From Planctomycetota bacterium (GTDB lineage Bacteria > Planctomycetota > Planctomycetia > Isosphaerales > Isosphaeraceae), in contig JAJYCH010000008.1 of assembly GCA_021778575.1 (NCBI GenBank), positions 1 through 21,195 on the forward strand: a stretch of 21,195 bases of DNA, in the 5' to 3' direction. Every line of letters starts with the position of its first letter. Positions within the stretch are counted from its first letter, which is position 1. Positions 7,230 to 15,414 of the stretch are shown here, in pieces. The notes under the pieces were generated by a model that did no database searches, was not told where the DNA came from, and saw nothing but the letters and a program-made list of their open reading frames with translations. A program made the translations under genes and the position numbers.

Positions 7230-7284
7230 TTGATCGACGATTCGACACGCGAGCATTTCGACGCACAAAGACCTTTTATTGACG

Positions 7285-7327
7285 AACCGCTCTCAGCCTG
7301 ATCGCGGATCAGGACCTGAGAGCGGTT
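7285..7327 (+). terminator. Terminator of the sigma-factor gene
   Basis: A long hairpin pairs 7285-7296 with 7316-7327 and, inside it, 7297-7303 with 7307-7313, giving 19 base pairs, a 3-base loop and a 2-base bulge. It lies about 55 bases after the sigma-factor stop and is followed by TCACTTTT, an imperfect T tract. Confidence 0.65.
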
Positions 7328-7396
7328 TCACTTTTGGTCAAGTGATCATGGAATCGGGATGACGGACCGAGCCCGCCAGACGGATTGCAAATCGGC

Positions 7397-7540
7397 GTAG
7401 GGCAGGATAAATCGAGACTTCTCGCTCAACTCCACCACAGATCGGACGTAACGTCTTCCTCGTTCCCACGCTCCCGCCTGGGAACGAGTGCTTCATGGCA
7501 GGTGGTGTTCAGCGAGAAGTCTCGATTTATCCTGCCCTAC
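7397..7540. mobile_element. Palindromic MITE-like element
   Basis: Terminal inverted repeats of 34 bases (7397-7430 and 7507-7540) match at 33 positions. They enclose 76 bases with no coding potential that contain a second hairpin (7459-7488). TA dinucleotides border the GGGCAGGATAAATCG ends, as would result from an IS630/Tc1-type TA target duplication, but they also pair in the palindrome, so this is uncertain. No transposase is present, so movement would need one acting in trans. The rest of the 7230-7700 gap holds only the two terminators and no supported gene. Confidence 0.6.
7459..7488. repeat. REP-like hairpin inside the palindromic element
   Basis: CTCGTTCCCA (7459-7468) and TGGGAACGAG (7479-7488) form a perfect 10-bp stem around a 10-base loop. 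The GTTCCCACGCTC...GGGAAC pattern resembles, from memory, a REP-type extragenic palindrome scattered in many bacteria. No database check was possible. Confidence 0.65.
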
Positions 7541-7625
7541 CTTTGTTTCACCGGAATGTAAACCGCTCCGGGTTCCTCCTACCACGCAACACGCTGGGGC
7601 ACGCTCAGGCTTGACCCAAACGACA

Positions 7626-7653
7626 CCGCCCGACCTCGATTCAGGTCGGGCGG
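7626..7653 (-). terminator. Terminator of the RND pump gene
   Basis: A perfect 11-bp stem (7626-7636 with 7643-7653) and 6-base loop lie about 50 bases beyond the stop of the minus-strand RND gene. On the minus strand it is followed by TGTCGTTT, a weak T tract. Confidence 0.6.
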
Positions 7654-7700
7654 CGGCGATCGATCCGGACAAGATCAATGCGATCGGCTGACGTGCCCGA

Positions 7701-10700
7701 TCACGAATGCTCATGATTCTGACGGAGGATCGCGTCGGTATAGTGCGATCCGGCAATCAGTTCTTCGTGCTGTTCGCCGTGTCCGGCCGGGGCCGGGAAG
7801 AACGAGTAGAGCACGGGCATCAAGTACCGCGTCAGAGCCAGTGTGACGAGCATCCCGCCGACTACGACGATCGACAGCGGCTTCTGCGCCTGCGAACCAA
7901 TGGATGTGGCAAAGGCGGCGGGCAGCAAACCGAGAGCGGCGGTCAGCGAGGTAATCACCATCGGCCTGACCCGGAGTTCCGCGCCTCGGAGCACCGACTC
8001 GCGAACCGGCAGTCCGGCCGCTCGAAGCTGGTTGAAGTACGAGATCAACAACACCCCGTTCTGGACCGCGACGCCGAAGATCGAGATGAAACCGACGGCC
8101 GCCGAGATGCTGAACGGCGTATGAGTGATCCGGAGTGCCCAGATCCCCCCCATCGTCGCCGCGACAACGTTGACCATCACCAGCAACGCATCTTTCAACG
8201 AGTTGAACGCGGTGTAGAGTAGCCCCATGATCAGCCCGATCGACAGCGGCACGATCCACATCAAGCGTCCGTTCGCGGCCTGCATCTGCGCGAACTCTCC
8301 CGACCATTCGACGCGATACCCGGCCGGAAGTCGGGCTTCGTCCTTGGGCTTTTCCACCTTGGACTGAGCTTCCTTGATCGCCGAGGCCAGGTCGCGATCC
8401 TTGACACTGAACTTGATCGGGATATAGCGCTGATTGTTCTCGCGATAGATATAAGAAGCTCCCGGAACGTGGGGGCTGATCGTCGCGAGTTGACCGAGCG
8501 GAATTCGAGCGCCGACCTTACCGTCCGAGCCTGGTGTATCCACCGGAATCCGGTTGATGACGGTGGGATCATCGCGGAGCGCGACGGGCAAACGCAGGAT
8601 GATGTCATAGAGCTTTTCCCCCTCGACCATCTGCGAGAACGCCTTGCCGCCGATGGCGACCTGAACCGCCGTCTCGACGTCGGCCACGTTGATTCCGTAG
8701 CGAGAACAGGCCTGTCGGTTGATCTTGATCTCGAGGTTCGGCTGTCCCAGGATGTGGAACAGACCAACGTTTTCGATCCCGCGTACCGATCGGAGAACCT
8801 GAACAACGCGCTGGCCGGTCGTTTCCAGAGTCTGGAGATCGGTGCCGAACAACTTGACCGAGTTCGCCCCCTTGACTCCCGACAGAGCTTCCTCGACATT
8901 GTCGCGGATCAACTGCGAGAAGTTGAAGGTGATCCCCGGGAACTCCTTGAACTTCTCTTCCAGATCCCTCTCGATATCGAGCCGGGTCTTCCCCTTCTTC
9001 CACTTCTCCATCGGCTTGAGCGGGACGTTGAATTCGAGGTTGAAGAAGCTGGTCACGTCGGTTCCGTCGTCGGGACGGCCGACGTGTGACATAACGTTCT
9101 TGACCTCCGGAATCGACGCGATGACCTCGCGGAGCCGAGGGGCCATCCGTTCGGCGGCTTCGAGCGAGACCGTCCGGGGCAAGAGTGCCCTGATCCAGAG
9201 GTTCCCTTCTTCGAGCGGAGGCATGAACTCGCCACCCAGCCCCGGGATCAACGCGAAGGTGAAGACCAGCAGGCCGATCATGACCCCCAGCGTGATCCAG
9301 CGAAAGTTCAGGTAGCGATTCAGGGCTTTCAGATACCCTTGCTTCATCAACTTGTCGATAATCGTATCTTTTTCTTCTTCCTTGTTCTGGAACAGGAACG
9401 AACAGAGCACTGGTGCCAGCGAGACCGCCAGCAGCAAGGCTCCGAAGATCGCGAAGGCATACGTGTTCGCCATCGGACCGAACAGCGCCCCTTCCGGACC
9501 GGTCATGGCGAACAGCGGAATGAAGGCACAGACGATGATCGCGGTCGAAAAGAACAGAGCTCGTTCGATCTCGCGCGATGCCTCGGCGATCCGGTCGATC
9601 AGCGGCCGGCTCCGGTCGGAACCCTTGGCCGTGATATGGCGATAGATATTCTCGACGATGATGACCGAGCTATCGACGATGATCCCGAAGTCGACTGCGC
9701 CGATCGAGAGCAGGTTGGCCGACTTCCCCTGGATATAAAGCACCGTGACCGAGAACAGGAGCGCCAGCGGAATCATGATCGCCACGATCCCCGCGCTTGC
9801 CAGGTCACCCAGAAACACGAAGAGGATCGCCACGACCAGGATCATGCCGACCACCAGGTTGTGCAGCACGTTGTGGGTCGTGACGTGGACCAGGTCGGTT
9901 CGCTGGTTGAAGACCCGGATATTCATCCCGGCGGGCAAGATTCCTGACTTCTGGATCTCGTCGAGTTTCTTCTCGACCAGTTCGGCGGTGAGCAGCGACT
10001 TCTCATACTTACGCATCAAGATGATGCCTTCGACGATGTCATCCTCGTCGATCGCGACGCTCACGCCATCTTTTTCCTTGAGGAACCGGCCGACGATCCC
10101 CAACCTCGGCCGATGGTGCTCGACGACCTGGGCAACCTGCTTGACGTAGACCGGGATTCCCTTGCTCGAAGTGACGACGACGTTCTTGATGTCGTCAAGC
10201 TTCTCGGCCAGGATCGCGTCCGAGTTCGAGACGTTGGACGGATCGAGAGGGTCCTTGCCGCCGCCGAGCAGGCCGATTGCTCGGACGTTGTGGGCCTGGC
10301 TGCCCAAGGTCAGGATATCGCCGCCGACGTTGGCGTTGGAGTTATCGATTGCGTCTTCAACTTGCTTCAAGGTCACGTCGTACTGCCTGAGCAGACGCGT
10401 ATCGACGAGAACCTGATACTGCTTGACGGTCCCGCCGTAGCCGGTCACGTCGATGACGCCGGGGACGGTCTTCAGGGTACGCTGAAGGACCCAGTCCTGA
10501 ACCGCCTTGAGCTGGTTCGTCGAGTAATTCGGGCCTTCGAGAACGTACCGGACGATTTCACCGGTGGGGCTCCAGGGGGAAAGGCCCGGCTGCACTCCCG
10601 GTGGTAGATTGGCGACGAAGGCGATCCGGTTGATCACCTCCTGCCGAGCCGCCCAGTAATCCGTTCCATAGGAGAACTGGCATTTAATGTCGTTCAGGCC

Positions 10701-10964
10701 GGCGACCGACGTGCTCCGGAGACTTTCCAGTCCCGGCATGCCGTTCAGAGCGGTCTCGATCGGAATTCCGACCAACCGTTCCATCTCCTCGGGGCTGAAG
10801 CCGGCGTTTTGCGAGATGACCTCGACCAGCGGCGGCGTCGGGTCGGGATAAGCCTCGACATTCAAGTTCAGCGCCGAGTGGACGCCGACGGCGATCAGGG
10901 CGGCCACGGCGGCCAGCACCAGAATCCGGTTATGCAAGCTCCAAACAATGATAAAACGAACCAT
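7701..10964 (-). CDS. Heavy-metal efflux RND pump (CzcA/CusA family)
   Basis: This 1087-residue inner-membrane protein has the HME-type RND layout: a membrane helix at about 12-32, a periplasmic porter region, a helix bundle beginning near 368, a second periplasmic loop and a second bundle near the C-terminus. The proton-relay motif DFGIIVDSSVIIVEN (425-439, Asp425 and Asp431) matches the DFG...D...VEN pattern of divalent-cation pumps such as CzcA better than the CusA (Cu/Ag) form. It would export metal ions using the proton gradient, normally with a membrane-fusion protein and outer-membrane channel; neither is next to it. An acidic insertion lies at about 300-312, and the tail has several His (GHGEQHEE, NHEHS). 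The ATG has AAGGGA about 9 bases upstream. The metal is not fixed by sequence. Confidence 0.92.
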   Translation of the reverse strand: MVRFIIVWSLHNRILVLAAVAALIAVGVHSALNLNVEAYPDPTPPLVEVISQNAGFSPEEMERLVGIPIETALNGMPGLESLRSTSVAGLNDIKCQFSYGTDYWAARQEVINRIAFVANLPPGVQPGLSPWSPTGEIVRYVLEGPNYSTNQLKAVQDWVLQRTLKTVPGVIDVTGYGGTVKQYQVLVDTRLLRQYDVTLKQVEDAIDNSNANVGGDILTLGSQAHNVRAIGLLGGGKDPLDPSNVSNSDAILAEKLDDIKNVVVTSSKGIPVYVKQVAQVVEHHRPRLGIVGRFLKEKDGVSVAIDEDDIVEGIILMRKYEKSLLTAELVEKKLDEIQKSGILPAGMNIRVFNQRTDLVHVTTHNVLHNLVVGMILVVAILFVFLGDLASAGIVAIMIPLALLFSVTVLYIQGKSANLLSIGAVDFGIIVDSSVIIVENIYRHITAKGSDRSRPLIDRIAEASREIERALFFSTAIIVCAFIPLFAMTGPEGALFGPMANTYAFAIFGALLLAVSLAPVLCSFLFQNKEEEKDTIIDKLMKQGYLKALNRYLNFRWITLGVMIGLLVFTFALIPGLGGEFMPPLEEGNLWIRALLPRTVSLEAAERMAPRLREVIASIPEVKNVMSHVGRPDDGTDVTSFFNLEFNVPLKPMEKWKKGKTRLDIERDLEEKFKEFPGITFNFSQLIRDNVEEALSGVKGANSVKLFGTDLQTLETTGQRVVQVLRSVRGIENVGLFHILGQPNLEIKINRQACSRYGINVADVETAVQVAIGGKAFSQMVEGEKLYDIILRLPVALRDDPTVINRIPVDTPGSDGKVGARIPLGQLATISPHVPGASYIYRENNQRYIPIKFSVKDRDLASAIKEAQSKVEKPKDEARLPAGYRVEWSGEFAQMQAANGRLMWIVPLSIGLIMGLLYTAFNSLKDALLVMVNVVAATMGGIWALRITHTPFSISAAVGFISIFGVAVQNGVLLISYFNQLRAAGLPVRESVLRGAELRVRPMVITSLTAALGLLPAAFATSIGSQAQKPLSIVVVGGMLVTLALTRYLMPVLYSFFPAPAGHGEQHEELIAGSHYTDAILRQNHEHS

Positions 10965-11116
10965 GATTCGCGGTCCCTTATCTGTAAGCTGAATCGGGGG
11001 AGAAACGTCACGAAGATTCGACGAAGTTCAACGACCGGGGAATCAGAGAACCGCCGCCATCGGTGGATGGGGCGAATCCGGACGTCGACTCGGACCGTGG
11101 ACGAGACGCTCCCGAC

Positions 11117-11488
11117 CTAACAGCGCAGCGGGATCGCGAGAATCGTGGTGGCGTTCAACCGATCGACCAACGAGGGTTCCGTCGCCGAGATCGGCCGAGC
11201 CCAGGACAGCCAGGCGATCGGAATCGAGGTGACCGCGTCGAGGTGGACGATCCAGGTCTCATCCACCTCCCGGGTATCGAACTCCTCGATCAGCGGTGAG
11301 GACCAGGGAGGGACGCTCGGTCGGCCGTCGACCCTTCGGGCCAGCGAACGCGAGCAGACGGGCACCGGCGGCTGGACCCGGTCCCGCGATTCTACCGCCA
11401 GACACCCGGTCGAAGTCGTTCGACCGACGGCAGGGCCGGCGGGAGAACCAACGACCAGGGTGAGGATCGTGACCCAGACCATGTTCAT
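11117..11488 (-). CDS. Small secreted protein upstream of the RND pump
   Basis: The frame from the ATG at 11488 encodes 123 residues. A hydrophobic N-terminus (VWVTILTLVVGSPAGPAVG) looks like a signal peptide. The mature part has three Cys, one being the last residue, and an acidic segment (EEFDTREVDETW). Codons are overwhelmingly G/C-ending with typical ATC, GTC and CTG use, which supports coding on this strand rather than the overlapping plus-strand frame. I do not recognise a family. It lies 152 bases upstream of the RND gene in the same direction, so it may be co-transcribed and act in the periplasm, but no function can be given. The ribosome-binding site is weak, so the start could be the second ATG at 11482. 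Confidence 0.5.
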   Translation of the reverse strand: MNMVWVTILTLVVGSPAGPAVGRTTSTGCLAVESRDRVQPPVPVCSRSLARRVDGRPSVPPWSSPLIEEFDTREVDETWIVHLDAVTSIPIAWLSWARPISATEPSLVDRLNATTILAIPLRC

Positions 11489-11645
11489 CAAGTCAAACCG
11501 TCCGGCTTGGGAAGACCAGTACACCGCCTTGAATGGATTTCACTAATCTGACATACGCCGCGACTTCCCGCAACTCGATGATCCGAATTCGGTGTCCAGG
11601 GTCGATCCTGGCGCCGTCACGTTGCTTCCTACGCTCGAAGGAGCC

Positions 11646-11674
11646 TTGAGGCCCAGACTTCCGGTGGCTACGAT
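11646..11674 (+). promoter_or_regulatory. Candidate sigma70-like promoter for yceH
   Basis: TTGAGG (11646-11651) and TACGAT (11669-11674) are 17 bases apart, each matching four of six consensus bases, about 55 bases before the yceH start. Sequence inspection only. Confidence 0.35.
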
Positions 11675-11728
11675 ACGATTTCCCGACCCGACGGGACTTT
11701 CCGCGCGAGGCGAAGGACGAGCGACCGC

Positions 11729-12457
11729 ATGATAAACGAGGTAACCGAGAAAAGTTGGGTCCCCTTGAATCACCGTGAGCGCCGGATTCTCGGCGTTCTG
11801 GTCGAGAAGGCCAAGACCACTCCCGAATATTATCCGCTGACCATCGCCGCCATCGTGACCGGCAGTAACCAGAAATCGAACCGCGATCCGGTGACGAACT
11901 TCGACGCCGACGATGTTGAGGAAATCCTTAACGGTCTCCGCAAGAAGGGGGCGGTGGTGATGGTCGAAGGAGGCGGACGGGTCGTCCGCTGGAAGCATAC
12001 CCTCTACGACTGGCTGAAGGTGACCAAGGTCGAACTGGCCGTGATCGCGGAACTTCTCCTTCGAGGGTCGCAGACCGAGGGGGATCTTCGAGCCCGAGCC
12101 AGCCGGATGGAGCCGTTAGCCGACCTCGCGGCGCTTCAGGCGGTCCTCGAATCGCTCGCGGCCAAGAATCTGGTCGTTTACCTGTCGCCGCCGGGCGTCA
12201 AGCGTGGCGTGGTCGTCACCCATAACCTCTATCCCGATAACGAGCTGGAGCGTGAGAAGTCGCGCCAGGCCACCGCGCCGGCCGTTGACGACGAGCCCGA
12301 GCGGCCGACCCGTTCCGCCCCGTCTCGCGGCGAGAACCCGGCGGCGATCTCGCTCGACGAGTTCCATGCCCTCAAGACCGAAGTGAGTACCTTGCGCGAC
12401 CAGGTTCTCGGACTGGCCGAGGAAATCAAGCAACTCAAAGGCGCGCTGGGTGTTTGA
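11729..12457 (+). CDS. yceH: YceH-family (DUF480) protein
   Basis: The 242-residue product matches the YceH/DUF480 family, which has two winged-helix units. Unit one begins with the family hallmark LNHRERRILGVLVEKAKTTP (about 13-32), then YYPLTI and NQKSNRDP (47-54). Unit two covers about 99-165 (VTKVELAVIAELLLRG, then the GSQTEGDLR segment). After a Pro-rich linker (about 180-205) a short coiled coil (about 210-240) ends the protein, as in the E. coli member. The role of the family is not established; the fold suggests DNA or protein binding in the cytoplasm. The ATG has AAGGA about 11 bases upstream. The next gene follows within 62 bases. Confidence 0.9.
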   Translation: MINEVTEKSWVPLNHRERRILGVLVEKAKTTPEYYPLTIAAIVTGSNQKSNRDPVTNFDADDVEEILNGLRKKGAVVMVEGGGRVVRWKHTLYDWLKVTKVELAVIAELLLRGSQTEGDLRARASRMEPLADLAALQAVLESLAAKNLVVYLSPPGVKRGVVVTHNLYPDNELEREKSRQATAPAVDDEPERPTRSAPSRGENPAAISLDEFHALKTEVSTLRDQVLGLAEEIKQLKGALGV

Positions 12458-12519
12458 GCCGAACCGGTCCCCTGTCACCGAGTCGTCCCCGAGAATCCCC
12501 GGAAAGGGGCCTTGAGCTG

Positions 12520-15414
12520 ATGGAGACGACCCCTCACGAACTCGTTGGCGAGCCGACGCCCGAGCCGACGGTCCCGTTCCGGATCGTCTCGTTGATTCCC
12601 AACGACGGCAAGGAGCCACCGGCGAGCCTCACCGACCGTGAGGCATCGGCCGCCTGGTCTGCCGCGACCACCCCCTGGCATCCGGCGCTGCTGGCGCTCG
12701 TCGATGACCTGCCCCGGCTCGAAGATCTGGCCTTCCCGTCCGACCCTCAGGCGGGCGATCTCCTGCTGGTGGCCGCCGGTCAGTTGTTCCGGCTTGCCGA
12801 CGAGACAAAACAGCGAGCCGAAGCCATCGGCGTGCCGATCGTCGAGGCCGGCGAGGACCGTGACGAGACCCTCCGGGCGATCCTCGGGCGATCCCCCAAC
12901 CCCACCGCCCCGGTCGATCCCGCCGACCCGGTCGTCCGCGACTTTCTCGCCCTGGGCTCGGCCCACTGGTGGCTCCGCGACCTGACCAACGCCATGGGGC
13001 ACGTCGAGACCCTGTCGCGCTCGAATCTGCTCAAGGAAGCGGTCAATGGAGCGAAAGCCTGGGCTTCGGGCGACTCGTCCGGCGCGATCAACCGGCTCCG
13101 GGCCTCGTTCGAGCTGATCACCGAGGCTCGCGAACGGTTCTATCCCCTCGACGGCTACGTTCTCGACCTCTGCCTGCTCGATCCGGCGTCGCCGCCGGGG
13201 GCGATCGCCTCGGTTCTGGAATCGCACACGCCGTTCACGCTGATTGCTCCCGCCCGGGCCATCGAGGTTTTTGCCGAGAACGAACCGGGCGTCGCCGAAC
13301 AGGTTCGCGAGGCGATCAACGAGGGCTGGGCCGATGTCGTCGGCGGGCCTTACAGCGAGTCCGACGAGCCGTTCCTGCCGTGGTCGTCAATCGCCTGGCA
13401 ATTTCGGAAGGGGGCCGAGGTTTACCGCAAGTACCTCGACGACCGGAACGTCGAGACCCTCGCTCGACGGAAGTTCGAGCTCTATCCCCAGTTGCCGCAG
13501 ATTGCTCGGCGGTTCGGCCTACGGTTCGCCCTGTACGGGTGTCTCGACTCGGGTCGGTTCCCGGTTCCGATCGACGCCAAGCGGCTCTGGGCGTCGCCGG
13601 ACGGGACAACTCTGGAGTCGCTCACGCGCCCACCGATCGCCGCCGATCGAGCGGTCGAAGGGGCGAAGCTCGCCTGGCGGATGGGCCGATCGATGCGAGA
13701 GGATTCGTCGAGCACGATCGCCCTGGCCCACTGGCCGGCTCCGGTCGCCCCCTGGTTCGAGGATTTCCGGCGGACCGCGGCCTACTCGCCGATCCTGGCC
13801 CGGTGGATCACCGTCAACGACTTTTTCCACCGATCCGACCGGCCGTTCGAGGAAGTTCAGCCGACGATCGATGAACTCGCCCCGGCCTACCTCGTCCAGG
13901 CCGGTGCCCGCCGCGACCGATCGCCAATCGCGGCCCGGGCCGCCCAGACCCGAGGCCGTGCCCGGCTCGACGCGCTGATCTCGACCCACGCCCTGTCGGC
14001 CTGTCTCGGTGCGGCCGAAGATCAACCGATCGACCCGGCGCTGGAGGACTCGTTCGAGACGAATCAAGCCGGGGCACTCGCCGCCATCGAGTCGGCCCTC
14101 GACGGCTCGGCCCGATCGCTCGCCGCCCGGATCGTCGGCGAAGGCTCGGTCGAGCGACCGGGGTATCTGGTGATGAACCCGCTCGGCCTGACCCGACGGG
14201 CCGCGGTCCTGCTACCCGACGCCGCGGCCGACCTCCGCCCGGAAGGACCGCTTCGCGCCGCGCAGTTTACCGAGGAGGGGGTCTGGGCGGTCGTCGACCT
14301 GCCGCCTCATGGATTCTCGTGGATTCCTCGCGACGTCAATCCCGACCGCTCGCCGTCGCCCAGGAATGCCGTCTCGATCCGCGACCGGATCTTGACCAAC
14401 GAGGCGATGACCCTCGCGATCGACCCGACCACCGGTGGGCTCCGGGGGCTCCAGGCGTTTGGCGAGGATACCGCGCGGATCGGTCAGCAGATTATCATCC
14501 AGGGACTGGTCGGTCCCGACGGCAAACCCGCGCCCAGCCTGATGAAAGGATTGACGTTCAGCGCCGATTACGGTGGTCCCGCGCTGGTTCAGGCGACCTC
14601 GACCGGATCGCTCCATGACCCGAAGGACAACCGTCAGCTTGCCGTCTTTCGCCAGCGATTCCGGCTCTGGACCGGCCGGCCGACCCTGGAAATTGACATC
14701 GAGCTGACCGATCTCGACCCGGCCTGGCTCGACTCGATCGCCGGAGCCGACCCCTGGAACCACTATCTCGCCTGCCGTTGGGCCTGGCCCGACTCGCTAT
14801 CGACCCTCCGGCGGACCGCGCTGTTGTCGCCGATAGCGACCGAGGCCGAGCGGCTGGAAACCCCCGACGCGGTTGATATCACCTCGCGACAGCGGCGGAC
14901 GACCTTGCTGTTCGGCGGTCTGGCGCATCACCGACGCCATGGCGCTCGGATGCTCGACACGCTGCTTGTCGCTGGTTCGGAGACCGGCCGGAGCTTCCAG
15001 CTCGGCGTGACTCTCGACCTCGAAAACCCGTTTCCGGCGATTCTCGACTTCACGGCCCCGGCGCTGGTCGTGCCGACCGAAGGTGGTCCACCGCGATCGG
15101 GACCGACCGGCTGGCTGGTGCAGGTCGACCACAAGTCGGTCGCTATTGCCCGGCTCGAATATACCGATAAATCGGGTGATGGCGAGGGGTATGGCCTGAT
15201 TGCCGACCTGATCGAGACCGCCGGCAAGTCCGCCCGCTGTCGGCTCCGGGCCTTCCGCGATCCCCTCCGCGCCCGCCAGCTCGATGGCCACGGCGAACAC
15301 CTCAACGACCTCGGCATCGAAGGGGACGCGGTCCTGGTCGACCTGACGCCTCACGAGATCACCCGGGTCGAGTTGACCCTCGGAAATCCGGCGGAGGTCA
15401 TCGGCGACGACTGA
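12520..15414 (+). CDS. Large GH38-like protein, probably without catalytic nucleophile
   Basis: From the ATG at 12520 the product is 964 residues; a TTG at 12454 overlapping the yceH stop is possible but its extra 22 residues look non-coding. The first 400 residues resemble the GH38 alpha-mannosidase barrel. The segment GWADVVGGPYSESDEPFLPW (269-288) parallels the family's W.FVNGGW...DEA stretch, and ARRKFELYPQLPQIARRFG (315-333) aligns with the catalytic W.IDPFGHS...LL...GF stretch. The nucleophile Asp of DPFGHS is not conserved there. The C-terminal half (about 560-960) looks like the beta-rich GH38 domain, including the NEAMTLAIDPTTGGLRGL segment. No signal peptide is seen, so it is likely cytoplasmic. 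A glycan-binding or altered-mechanism role is possible. Confidence is moderate because the similarity is remote. Confidence 0.6.
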   Translation: METTPHELVGEPTPEPTVPFRIVSLIPNDGKEPPASLTDREASAAWSAATTPWHPALLALVDDLPRLEDLAFPSDPQAGDLLLVAAGQLFRLADETKQRAEAIGVPIVEAGEDRDETLRAILGRSPNPTAPVDPADPVVRDFLALGSAHWWLRDLTNAMGHVETLSRSNLLKEAVNGAKAWASGDSSGAINRLRASFELITEARERFYPLDGYVLDLCLLDPASPPGAIASVLESHTPFTLIAPARAIEVFAENEPGVAEQVREAINEGWADVVGGPYSESDEPFLPWSSIAWQFRKGAEVYRKYLDDRNVETLARRKFELYPQLPQIARRFGLRFALYGCLDSGRFPVPIDAKRLWASPDGTTLESLTRPPIAADRAVEGAKLAWRMGRSMREDSSSTIALAHWPAPVAPWFEDFRRTAAYSPILARWITVNDFFHRSDRPFEEVQPTIDELAPAYLVQAGARRDRSPIAARAAQTRGRARLDALISTHALSACLGAAEDQPIDPALEDSFETNQAGALAAIESALDGSARSLAARIVGEGSVERPGYLVMNPLGLTRRAAVLLPDAAADLRPEGPLRAAQFTEEGVWAVVDLPPHGFSWIPRDVNPDRSPSPRNAVSIRDRILTNEAMTLAIDPTTGGLRGLQAFGEDTARIGQQIIIQGLVGPDGKPAPSLMKGLTFSADYGGPALVQATSTGSLHDPKDNRQLAVFRQRFRLWTGRPTLEIDIELTDLDPAWLDSIAGADPWNHYLACRWAWPDSLSTLRRTALLSPIATEAERLETPDAVDITSRQRRTTLLFGGLAHHRRHGARMLDTLLVAGSETGRSFQLGVTLDLENPFPAILDFTAPALVVPTEGGPPRSGPTGWLVQVDHKSVAIARLEYTDKSGDGEGYGLIADLIETAGKSARCRLRAFRDPLRARQLDGHGEHLNDLGIEGDAVLVDLTPHEITRVELTLGNPAEVIGDD

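Noticed and set aside
7488..7756. Short frames on both strands across the palindromic element and RND terminator
   Set aside because: They cover inverted-repeat and terminator DNA, and their translations mirror the palindromes.
11145..11546. Plus-strand frame of 133 codons before yceH
   Set aside because: The minus strand over the same bases has typical G/C-ending codons and a signal peptide, and fits upstream of the RND gene; the plus frame has neither.
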